From: an uncultured Eubacteriales bacterium
GTDB taxonomy: Bacteria > Bacillota > Clostridia > Lachnospirales > Lachnospiraceae
Reading direction: 5' to 3'
NCBI GenBank assembly: GCA_900313765.1
Contig: OMSN01000057.1
Span: forward strand, 1-8,450
Length of the DNA stretch: 8,450 nt
Of the stretch, positions 1-5,889 are shown one piece after another. The position numbers were made by a program, and so were the translations under genes. Positions within the stretch are counted from its first letter, which is position 1. The number at the start of each line of letters is the position of its first letter. The notes under the pieces are model-generated. The model was not told the DNA's origin. It made no database searches and worked only from the letters and a program-made list of their open reading frames with translations.

Positions 1-440
1 ATACTGTACCCGTAGCAGGTCACTCTGTGATTGACTCTGAAGGCCTTAAGCCGGTAACCATTGAGCTGAAACTCCTGCTGAGGCTCTTCGATCTCGATAT
101 ACCGGATCTCGAAGGGGAGCTCCGGTGCGATCACTCTGAGCGAATTCACCACTCTCGTCAGACCTTTCGGTCCGATCAGCGTCAGCGGCTCCGTCCTCTC
201 CGCATTGCCCATGGTGAGCAGGAGACCGGGAAGCCCTCCGATGTGATCTCCATGAAAATGTGTGAAACAGATCACATCGATGGGCTTAAAACTCCATCCC
301 TTTTTCCGGAGCGCGATCTGTGTTCCCTCACCGCAGTCTATCAGGATACTGGATCCGTTCAGCCTTGCGATCATGGAAGTTAAATGGCGCCAGGGCAGAG
401 GCATCATCCCTCCGCATCCCAGCAGACAAACATCTATCAT
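1..440 (-). CDS. rnz: Ribonuclease Z (tRNA 3'-end endonuclease), N-terminal part, truncated by window edge
   Basis: RNase Z is a zinc-dependent metallo-beta-lactamase-fold endonuclease that trims the 3' trailer of precursor tRNAs in the cytoplasm. About 146 codons are visible, read from the minus strand; the C-terminal half lies outside the window. The metal-binding motif HFHGDH is at residues 61-66, followed by IGGLPGLL, as in the family. The N-terminal LGCGG and ILIDCGEGTQ (about 32-41) fit the first strands of the fold. Near the window edge the sequence NHRVTCYGYS matches the conserved His and GY region of RNase Z. The start is the ATG at 440, with AAAGG at 449-453, eight bases upstream. 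It lies 18 bases after rimI and is probably the next gene of the same operon. Family assignment is secure; whether the rest of the gene is intact cannot be seen. Confidence 0.93.
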   Translation of the reverse strand, partial: MIDVCLLGCGGMMPLPWRHLTSMIARLNGSSILIDCGEGTQIALRKKGWSFKPIDVICFTHFHGDHIGGLPGLLLTMGNAERTEPLTLIGPKGLTRVVNSLRVIAPELPFEIRYIEIEEPQQEFQLNGYRLKAFRVNHRVTCYGYS

Positions 441-458
441 ATATAAAACCTTTCCTCG

Positions 459-941
459 TTACTGCGAATCCCCAGGCTCCGGCGTCCACATGATCAGGGC
501 GTCTTCACGGGGATTCTCATAGTACCCCTTCCGAAGACCTTCCTGCCGAAAGCCCAGTTTCCGGTACAGCCCGATCGCAGGTGTGTTGGATGCGCGCACT
601 TCCAGCGAGAAGCGCTCCACCCCGTTCCGGAAGCCGTGTTCCATCAGCTGACTCAGCATCTGCTCCCCGATCCCGCATCTTCGCCAGGCGCCGCGCACTG
701 CGATGTTTGCGATGTCGGCCGTCTCGAAAGAACGGATGTATCCGCAGTAGCCGGCGACCTGATCGCCGCAGAAGGCTGTTACGAAATGATAATAGTCCAG
801 GTCCAGCATATCCAGGAAGATCCGCTCTGACCAGGGTACCGAAAAACATTCTCTCTCGACTTCAAGAACACCGGGCAGGTCCGCAACGCTCATCGGGCGG
901 ATCCGAAGGTCAGCGCAGCATTCATCTTTGGTACTGTCCAT
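459..941 (-). CDS. rimI: RimI-type N-alpha-acetyltransferase (GNAT family)
   Basis: This 160-residue protein is a GNAT acetyltransferase of the RimI type, which transfers acetyl from acetyl-CoA to the N-terminal amine of a protein (ribosomal protein S18 in E. coli). Visible motifs are CFSVPWS (32-38), the acetyl-CoA pyrophosphate-binding loop RRCGIG (87-92) after IANIAV, and LEVRASN...GLYRKLGF (113-131). Glu114 and Tyr126 have the same 12-residue spacing as the E. coli catalytic pair Glu103/Tyr115. The closing YYENPREDALIMW is typical of RimI. Its ATG at 941 lies four bases after the tsaB stop, and the ribosome binding site (AGGAAGAGGG) is inside the end of tsaB, suggesting translational coupling. 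Linkage to tsaE and tsaB is common in Firmicutes. The actual substrate here is inferred from the family. Met17 is a less likely alternative start. Confidence 0.93.
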   Translation of the reverse strand: MDSTKDECCADLRIRPMSVADLPGVLEVERECFSVPWSERIFLDMLDLDYYHFVTAFCGDQVAGYCGYIRSFETADIANIAVRGAWRRCGIGEQMLSQLMEHGFRNGVERFSLEVRASNTPAIGLYRKLGFRQEGLRKGYYENPREDALIMWTPEPGDSQ

Positions 942-945
942 CTCA

Positions 946-1698
946 TCAACCCTCTTCCTGCATCTTCTGCGCGCGGACGCGCTCTGCCTGTGATACTCTC
1001 AGATACACCGGACGGTGCTGTGCGGCAGATTCCGTCTTCCCGCATCTTACTGCCAGATCCATTCCGCGCTGCGCCACAGAGCCGGCCTTCTGCCCATTGA
1101 GGTGGGCCGGTGCATACATGTGATCAGCGTGCAAGTTCTCTTCGATCAGCTCCCGGTAGACCACAGCCCCGTCTCCCATCAGAAGCACCCTGCGTCCCAT
1201 TTTCTGAGCGAGAGCGTCCAGCTGGCCGCACAACTGTTTCACATCGAGCGGCGTCTGGTCCATCAGGACCTCCAGCGGATCACCTTCCGGTTCTCTGCCC
1301 GCATCCTGCGCGTGAAAACCGTAGATTCCTGCAAACACCTGACTTCTTCTTGCATCCAGCATGGGACAGACGATCCGGTCCGTACCGTAGAAGTTATAAG
1401 CCATCCCTTCCAGGGTCGGAACGTTGATCAGGGGTCTGTCGATGGCAAGGCCGATGCCTTTGGCGGTCGCCGAACCGATCCGAAGTCCTGTGAAGGAACC
1501 CGGGCCACCTGCCACGGCAACTGCATCCACGCTGCTCAGATCCAGTTCCAGCATGGTCCTGACCTCTTCCAGCATCGGAAGAAGTGTCTGACTGTGCGTT
1601 CTCTGATAATGTACGGTGTATTCCGCCGTCAGCAGACCATCCTCAAGGACTGCCACCGTAGCCGGCATACCCGAACTGTCTATTGCGAGTATTTTCAT
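946..1698 (-). CDS. tsaB: TsaB, t6A tRNA modification complex subunit
   Basis: TsaB (YeaZ) is an ASKHA-fold scaffold protein that partners TsaD and TsaE to transfer threonylcarbamoyl onto A37 of ANN-decoding tRNAs. This copy has 250 residues, close to the usual 220-240. Diagnostic stretches are MKILAIDSS at the N-terminus, H35-S36, GGPGSFTGLRIG (64-75), LDARRSQVFAGIY (114-126) and PVYLRVSQAER (230-240). It lies 43 bases downstream of tsaE and four bases upstream of rimI. The ATG at 1698 is the only plausible start because an in-frame stop lies a short way upstream. The closest Shine-Dalgarno-like sequence, GGAG, is about 16 bases away, so initiation may be weaker than for its neighbours. As usual for TsaB, the metal- and ATP-binding catalytic residues belong to TsaD, which is not encoded in this window. 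Confidence 0.95.
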   Translation of the reverse strand: MKILAIDSSGMPATVAVLEDGLLTAEYTVHYQRTHSQTLLPMLEEVRTMLELDLSSVDAVAVAGGPGSFTGLRIGSATAKGIGLAIDRPLINVPTLEGMAYNFYGTDRIVCPMLDARRSQVFAGIYGFHAQDAGREPEGDPLEVLMDQTPLDVKQLCGQLDALAQKMGRRVLLMGDGAVVYRELIEENLHADHMYAPAHLNGQKAGSVAQRGMDLAVRCGKTESAAQHRPVYLRVSQAERVRAQKMQEEG

Positions 1699-1741
1699 AA
1701 TTCTGATTCTATCTCTCCATCATAGTGCGCATGCAGGATCG

Positions 1742-2179
1742 TCAGGAAACGGTGATTCTCCTGTAATCCAGCCCCTTCTGAAGATCCTTCGAGATCTCCA
1801 CGTGTGTCACGGTCTCGGGCGGCAGCTCTTCGATCAGATCCGGAATCAGGTCCGCCCACTCGATCAGGCTGACACCTTTGCCGGACACATATTCATCCCA
1901 GCCGATCTCCAGCATCTCCTCACTGTCCCCGATCCTGTACACGTCAAAATGATACAGCGGAAGCCTTCCATCCTCATAGACCTGAAGGATCGTGAAGGTC
2001 GGGCTGTTCACGGATTCCTGAATCCCGAGACCTGCGGCAAAGCCCTGTGTAAATACGGTCTTTCCCACTCCCAGGTCTCCGATCAGAGTGATCACCTGCC
2101 CGGCTGCAGCAGTCTGTCCCATATCATAACCGGCCTGCCAGGTCTCCTGTGCACTGTGTGTCTCGATCATTTTTTCCAT
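1742..2179 (-). CDS. tsaE: TsaE, t6A tRNA modification ATPase
   Basis: TsaE (YjeE/YdiB) is the small P-loop ATPase that resets the TsaB-TsaD complex during synthesis of N6-threonylcarbamoyladenosine in tRNA. The 145-residue length is normal. The Walker A motif GDLGVGKT is at 34-41, SPTFTI at 59-64, HFDVYRI at 77-83 with the conserved Asp79, and LIEWAD at 105-110, all hallmarks of the family. The ATG at 2179 is preceded by AGGG with a seven-base spacer and lies three bases after the stop of the NUDIX gene. Met4 is an alternative start but has worse spacing. The gene shares a transcript with the NUDIX gene upstream and tsaB downstream. Confidence 0.96.
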   Translation of the reverse strand: MEKMIETHSAQETWQAGYDMGQTAAAGQVITLIGDLGVGKTVFTQGFAAGLGIQESVNSPTFTILQVYEDGRLPLYHFDVYRIGDSEEMLEIGWDEYVSGKGVSLIEWADLIPDLIEELPPETVTHVEISKDLQKGLDYRRITVS

Positions 2180-2182
2180 ACT

Positions 2183-2794
2183 TTATCCCTGTAAAAATGA
2201 AAACGGATCATCTTCGTCATGGATGAACTGCATCAGCATGTAAGCGCAGTTGGCGGCTACCCGCTCCTCGCGCAGGATCCTCCGTGCCTCCTCGCGGTCT
2301 GCCAGGACAACATCCAGTTCCTCGGAATCCTCAAGTCCATCCCTGCTGACGGTTCCTTCGCAGTAACCATAGACAAGGTTGCAGCTCTCATCCGTCATGC
2401 CGACAGAATTGTAGAATGCACGCTCATAAATGGGATCCACATCGAGCGGCGTAAATGTGAGTCCGGTCTCTTCCTTCATCTCACGGACCGCAGCTTCCCT
2501 GTAGTTTTCATTTTTCTCGATCAGTCCCGCGGGGAGCTCATAGATATAGCCGGCGATCGGATAGCGATACTGATGGACCAGAACAACATGATCCTTCTTC
2601 TCTCCTGCCAGGCTGAATATGACGACCCCGTCCGGTGTATTTTCTCCGGTGGAAAGATCAAGCCCTTCAATATCATCCGAGCGCGAGGCCATGAAGTAAC
2701 GTCCCTTCTTCCCCGTGCGCTTCACCGTTTCAAGCTCAAAATAATTCAGAAACCGATTGTGTGTGATCTGTGTGATCTTCTCTACATCTGCCAT
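2183..2794 (-). CDS. NUDIX hydrolase, ADP-ribose pyrophosphatase type
   Basis: This 203-residue protein is a NUDIX hydrolase. A complete Nudix box (G-x5-E-x7-REMKEETGL) lies at about 90-112, where the REMKEE segment supplies the magnesium-binding glutamates. QYRYP just before the box, YELPAGLIE leading into it, and FYNSVGMTDE after it resemble ADP-ribose pyrophosphatases, which split ADP-ribose into AMP and ribose 5-phosphate; the substrate is inferred, not shown. It is the first gene after a strong promoter and is followed three bases later by tsaE. I choose the ATG at 2794 because AGGA and GGG lie 7-11 bases upstream. An in-frame ATG at 2806, giving four more residues, directly abuts the AAAGG and would lack spacing. 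There are no membrane segments; it is expected to be cytoplasmic. Confidence 0.9.
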   Translation of the reverse strand: MADVEKITQITHNRFLNYFELETVKRTGKKGRYFMASRSDDIEGLDLSTGENTPDGVVIFSLAGEKKDHVVLVHQYRYPIAGYIYELPAGLIEKNENYREAAVREMKEETGLTFTPLDVDPIYERAFYNSVGMTDESCNLVYGYCEGTVSRDGLEDSEELDVVLADREEARRILREERVAANCAYMLMQFIHDEDDPFSFLQG

Positions 2795-2801
2795 GTTGTA
2801 A

Positions 2802-2811
2802 CCCATCCTTT
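2802..2811 (-). promoter_or_regulatory. Ribosome binding site deciding the NUDIX gene start
   Basis: On the minus strand the sequence AAAGGATGGG is followed by TTACAAC and then ATG (2794). The ATG embedded in this sequence (2806) touches the AAAGG directly, which is too close for efficient initiation, so the start seven bases after GGG is preferred. Confidence 0.5.
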
Positions 2812-2836
2812 CTCAGTCCGATGGACATATGGCAGT

Positions 2837-2866
2837 ATTATCGGATTATCTGCCCCTCTCTGTCAA
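2837..2866 (-). promoter_or_regulatory. Sigma-A-type promoter for the NUDIX-tsaE-tsaB-rimI-rnz operon
   Basis: On the minus strand there is a perfect -35 box TTGACA (2866-2861), an 18-base spacer and a -10 box GATAAT (2842-2837, five of six matches). Transcription should begin near 2830, leaving a leader of about 35 bases before the ATG at 2794. No other promoter of comparable quality was seen between the five genes downstream, so they are probably one transcript. Confidence 0.75.
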
Positions 2867-2927
2867 GAGCGCCTGCGCGCTGCATCCTGTGCTCTGTGAA
2901 GAATTCATGAAGTTTACGGACACTCGA

Positions 2928-2956
2928 TTGTCTTGTTACGGGCCAAGTGATAAACT
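2928..2956 (+). promoter_or_regulatory. Extended -10 promoter for the DUF4190-like/DUF975 pair
   Basis: On the plus strand TTGTCT (2928-2933) is followed by a 17-base spacer and TAAACT (2951-2956). A TG dinucleotide at 2948-2949 gives an extended -10 element (TGA-TAAACT). The predicted start of transcription is near 2963, about 36 bases before the likely start codon. The hexamers are only moderately close to consensus. Confidence 0.45.
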
Positions 2957-2986
2957 GGAGATTGGTTACATAACAGATAATGAAAT

Positions 2987-3001
2987 GGAGAGTTGAACTT
3001 G
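2987..3001 (+). promoter_or_regulatory. Ribosome binding site and TTG start of the DUF4190-like gene
   Basis: GGAG at 2987-2990 is followed eight bases later by TTG at 2999-3001. Another in-frame TTG at 2993 is only two bases from GGAG. No in-frame ATG occurs until about 3089, which would cut into the first membrane segment. TTG at 2999 is therefore the best start. Confidence 0.5.
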
Positions 3002-3535
3002 AACGGATCCGATCATGAAAACAATACTTCCGGCCCGAACAGTCCGGATGATTTCAGCAGATTGAAGGGTACTGTCGCCAGGCGGAATATGGCAACGGCA
3101 TCGCTGGTATGCGCGGTCATTGCGCTGTTAACGATGCAGTTCTTTTTTATTTCTCTTCCCCTGGGCGGGACCGCTGTGATCCTTGCCCTGCTGTCCCGGG
3201 GCCACGGGCGCACGCATGGCAGGGCGCGCATCGCTGTGATCGGCGGCGCTGCAGCCATGTTCATCAGCTCCATCGTCACCATCTACATGGTCCGGCAGGT
3301 CTATACCAACCCTGCACTGCGTTCGCAGGTGGAGAATCTGTATAATTATTATACAGGACAGATCCCCGCAGGTTCGAATGCGACCCGGGAATCGGAAGAA
3401 GAGCAGCCCATGTCTGAGAGTCCGCAGGAGATCCTGCAGAACATTCTCTCCGGCAATTACCGCGAGCAGAAGGAACAGCAGCAGATTGACGGCGGGTTTG
3501 AAGCCGTCTCGGGAAGCGGGGGTGCATACATATGA
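2999..3535 (+). CDS. Small membrane protein with DUF4190-like hydrophobic hairpin
   Basis: I cannot assign a function to this 178-residue protein. It has a polar N-terminus of about 30 residues, a hydrophobic block from about 32 to 66 (probably two closely spaced membrane passes), a short basic glycine-rich loop (SRGHGRTHGRARI), a further membrane segment at about 78-98, and a polar C-terminal tail of about 80 residues rich in Glu, Gln and Ser. The order ASLVCAVIALL, then a basic loop, then RIAVIGGAAAMFISSIV resembles DUF4190-type small membrane proteins; this is a resemblance by eye only. It begins with TTG after GGAG. Its stop overlaps the start of the DUF975 gene as ATGA, so the two are probably made together from the promoter at about 2928-2956. 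An upstream TTG at 2993 would add two residues. Confidence 0.8.
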   Translation: MNGSDHENNTSGPNSPDDFSRLKGTVARRNMATASLVCAVIALLTMQFFFISLPLGGTAVILALLSRGHGRTHGRARIAVIGGAAAMFISSIVTIYMVRQVYTNPALRSQVENLYNYYTGQIPAGSNATRESEEEQPMSESPQEILQNILSGNYREQKEQQQIDGGFEAVSGSGGAYI

Positions 3536-4290
3536 TGAAACGAAGCCTCCCCCAGATCCGTACGGATTCCAGAGATGCACTGGCCGGCAATTACAGCGTG
3601 TGCTTCCTGGCTCTGTTCTTCATGTTCATGGCCAACATGGCACTGAACCAGATCCTGTATCTGTTCCCTGTCCCCCCTGTCCATGGCGCACTGGCAGTTC
3701 TGACAGATGTGATCTACAGTATTCCGGGATCTCTGGTCATGACCATGATCCAGACAGGATTCCTCTTCCTGTGCCTGAACGTGGCAAGATACGGACGCCC
3801 GGCATTCAACGACGTATTTCTGGCATTCCGCTATGATGTGTCCAAGGCGGTGGGACTGTGCCTGATCATCGGGCTGATCGATCTGGTCTGTTCTCTTCCT
3901 TTCAGTTATGCACTGACGGATCTGCTTCTGGCCGGAACGAGGTTCCTCCACGGACTGACCGCAGCGCAGGCTCTTCGAAGCGACGGATTCCTGATCCTGG
4001 GCGGCATCGCTACGATGGCGATGCGTGTGTTCTTTGTATACCCGGTCAGCCAGGCACTGTGGCTCTATATCGACCACCAGGAATATTCCGGCGTCGAATG
4101 CCTGACGAAAAGCATCCAGCTGATGCGCGGGCAGATCGTCCGGTACCTGAAGCTGGAGCTGTCATTTGCCGGTTATCTGGCTCTGTCCATCCTCAGTCTC
4201 GGGGTCGGTCTGATCTGGGTCATCCCGTACATCAACGTCGCCAAGGCTAATTTCTATATGGATCTTACGGGAACCTACAAGCCTTACTGA
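3532..4290 (+). CDS. DUF975 family integral membrane protein
   Basis: This 252-residue polytopic membrane protein has hydrophobic segments at roughly 22-45, 58-85, 106-127, 152-180 and 209-235. The C-terminal part is the best family signature: SIQLMRGQ (194-201), LKLELSFAGY (206-215), LSLGVGLIWVIPY (221-233) and ANFYMDL (239-245). This matches the DUF975 pattern of a lysine/arginine-flanked LM-G motif, an LSF segment and a G-G-LWV-PY segment. The molecular function of DUF975 is not established. The ATG at 3532 overlaps the stop of the upstream gene (ATGA), implying translational coupling; a second ATG at 3535 is possible. The gene ends about 57 bases before a strong GC-rich hairpin. Confidence 0.88.
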   Translation: MMKRSLPQIRTDSRDALAGNYSVCFLALFFMFMANMALNQILYLFPVPPVHGALAVLTDVIYSIPGSLVMTMIQTGFLFLCLNVARYGRPAFNDVFLAFRYDVSKAVGLCLIIGLIDLVCSLPFSYALTDLLLAGTRFLHGLTAAQALRSDGFLILGGIATMAMRVFFVYPVSQALWLYIDHQEYSGVECLTKSIQLMRGQIVRYLKLELSFAGYLALSILSLGVGLIWVIPYINVAKANFYMDLTGTYKPY

Positions 4291-4346
4291 CGGCTCCCTG
4301 ATATTCAATCCGTTCACAATACGCAGTCATTACCTGCGATAATCAC

Positions 4347-4376
4347 AAACGCCCGGGCTCTTATGCCCGGGCGTTT
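4347..4376. terminator. GC-rich hairpin, probable bidirectional terminator
   Basis: AAACGCCCGGGC (4347-4358) pairs perfectly with GCCCGGGCGTTT (4365-4376) across a six-base loop (TCTTAT), giving a 12-bp stem. It lies between two convergent genes, DUF975 (ends 4290) and thrH (ends 4397). The A/T ends of the symmetric stem supply a short U-tract on either strand, though the tract is weak (TTT then mixed bases), so efficiency is uncertain. Confidence 0.8.
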
Positions 4377-4396
4377 ATTACCATATGCTTTTCTTC

Positions 4397-4996
4397 TCAC
4401 AGCTGCGCCTTGATCGCAGCCAGGAATTCATCATACTCCTCAAATGCCTGAAGATCCGGGTTGTCCTCGATGATCTTCGGCGTGCTGCGGAACAGGAAGC
4501 CCACACGGCTGGCACGGATCATGTCCAGGTCGTTGTAGGAATCTCCTGCTGCGATCGTGTCGTATCCGATCGACTGAAACGCCTTAACTGTGCTGAGCTT
4601 CGAATCCTCGATCCGCATTCTGAATCCGGTGATCTCTCCGTCCTCAGCCACATCCAGTGTATTGCACAGCAGAGTCGGCCTGCCCAGTTTCTCCATCAGA
4701 GGGGCGGCAAACTGCTCAAATGTGTCAGAGATCAGGATCACCTGAGCTACACTGCGAAGCTCATCCAGGAATTCCCTGGCACCTTCCAGCGGCTGGATCT
4801 TCGCAATGGTCTCCTGGATCTGCTTCAGTCCGAGTCCGTGCTCCTTCAGGATCCCGAGTCTCCAGTTCATCAGTTTGATATAGTCCGGTTCATCTCTGGT
4901 CGTTCTCTTCAGCTCCGGTATCCCGCTTTCTTTTGAAAACTCGATCCAGATCTCCGGGACCAGGACTCCTTCTACATCAAGGCATACAATATTCAT
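4397..4996 (-). CDS. thrH: ThrH-type phosphoserine phosphatase / homoserine phosphotransferase (HAD family)
   Basis: ThrH is a haloacid-dehalogenase-fold enzyme. The Pseudomonas aeruginosa enzyme dephosphorylates phosphoserine and can transfer that phosphate to homoserine, linking serine and threonine synthesis. This 199-residue protein matches ThrH closely in length and motifs. The nucleophile loop CLDVEGVLVPEIW has Asp7 and the ThrH-typical Glu9 in place of the usual second Asp. It also has TTRDEPDY (32-39), LISDTFEQF (88-96, the Ser/Thr motif II region), Lys133 (motif III) and GDSYNDLDM (151-159, motif IV). The ATG at 4996 has an excellent AGGAGGA site at 5001-5007. It follows the TPM-domain gene by 20 bases with no terminator between them, so it is probably co-transcribed with that gene. 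Whether both activities occur here is inferred from the family. Confidence 0.92.
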   Translation of the reverse strand: MNIVCLDVEGVLVPEIWIEFSKESGIPELKRTTRDEPDYIKLMNWRLGILKEHGLGLKQIQETIAKIQPLEGAREFLDELRSVAQVILISDTFEQFAAPLMEKLGRPTLLCNTLDVAEDGEITGFRMRIEDSKLSTVKAFQSIGYDTIAAGDSYNDLDMIRASRVGFLFRSTPKIIEDNPDLQAFEEYDEFLAAIKAQL

Positions 4997-5016
4997 TCTC
5001 TCCTCCTAAGTCTGTA

Positions 5017-5877
5017 TCAGAAATGGCCTCCGCCGCCTCCTGCCGAATGACCGCCGGAACTCATATGAACGGTTGACGTATGGCCGCCGCCACCGCCGCC
5101 TTTGTGATCATTATCCTGCGGTATGAGTCTGCGGCTGACATGCTTGTCGATCAGGCGGTCGTTCCGGGCTCTCAGTTTGAGATGGACATTGTCTGATTCA
5201 ACATAGTCATTGGGATCTTTATCTTTCATCTGGTACCGGCGCTTGTTGGAAAAGAACATCGCGCAGAACCCCAGCAGCCCGACGACGCCTGACATCAGCG
5301 CTTCGAAGGGACTTATCGACTTCGGGGGTTCATAGTAGGTGTAAGTGCCCGTGTCCTGATTGTAGATCACCGTACCGTCCTGAATTCCTTCATCGATGTA
5401 GGATATGGTATCCGACATCATGCTGGACAGAGTCCCTGCCCAGTCACCACTGCGGGCATCGTCACCGGCCCGGTCAACCATCCGGTCGATCCTGTCATCG
5501 GTCAGATAATACTGAAGATCTCCATAGGTCGCCACATAATATTCGCGGTTTTCCATGTCCAGAATATAGCATCCGCCCGCGAACAGTTTGGACATGGATT
5601 CAAAGTAATCTTCCGCGTAGGATGCCGTTGTCTTGCCTTCCGCGTCATCGATCGTAAGAACACGGAATTCCATGCCGGTCGTATCAGCCAGTTTCTCAGC
5701 AAGCTGCAGCAGTTTGTGCTCATCACTGTCACTGAGCAGATTCGCCCGGTCTTCCACACTTACAAGGGCAGAGTTTTCAGAATAGAGTACGTCTGCACCA
5801 GCCGGAAATGTATACAGCGCCGCTGCAAGCACGATGCCGGCAAGAACCTTGCAGACTGCAATATTGTTCTTGTACAT
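5017..5877 (-). CDS. TPM-domain (YgcG/YdjH-like) secreted, membrane-anchored protein
   Basis: This 286-residue protein starts with a signal peptide (hydrophobic core about 6-24, likely cleavage after AGA at 26-28). A TPM domain (TLP18.3/Psb32/MOLO-1 type) spans about 40-165, beginning VEDRANLLSDSDEHKL and including ATYGDLQYYLTDDRID. A single membrane segment lies at about 189-210, followed by basic residues (NKRRYQ), then a cytoplasmic tail of about 70 residues ending in a Gly/His-rich stretch (260-286). The expected topology is TPM domain outside, tail inside. I choose the ATG at 5877 over upstream in-frame codons because AAGGAGG lies five bases before it; the longer form would overlap the upstream gene and lose a clean signal peptide. 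Domain and neighbours resemble B. subtilis YdjH, which acts with YdjG. The molecular role is unproven. Confidence 0.9.
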   Translation of the reverse strand: MYKNNIAVCKVLAGIVLAAALYTFPAGADVLYSENSALVSVEDRANLLSDSDEHKLLQLAEKLADTTGMEFRVLTIDDAEGKTTASYAEDYFESMSKLFAGGCYILDMENREYYVATYGDLQYYLTDDRIDRMVDRAGDDARSGDWAGTLSSMMSDTISYIDEGIQDGTVIYNQDTGTYTYYEPPKSISPFEALMSGVVGLLGFCAMFFSNKRRYQMKDKDPNDYVESDNVHLKLRARNDRLIDKHVSRRLIPQDNDHKGGGGGGHTSTVHMSSGGHSAGGGGGHF

Positions 5878-5882
5878 GTCCG

Positions 5883-5889
5883 CCTCCTT
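5883..5889 (-). promoter_or_regulatory. Ribosome binding site deciding the TPM gene start
   Basis: A consensus AAGGAGG on the minus strand overlaps the stop codon of the zinc-ribbon gene and is followed by a five-base spacer and ATG at 5877. It fixes the start at the signal-peptide methionine and suggests coupled translation with the upstream gene. Confidence 0.8.

Noticed and set aside
1015..1725. Plus-strand open frame of 236 codons
   Set aside because: It is antisense to tsaB, which is identified by several family motifs.
2219..2899. Plus-strand open frame of 226 codons
   Set aside because: It is antisense to the NUDIX gene and runs through that gene's promoter region.
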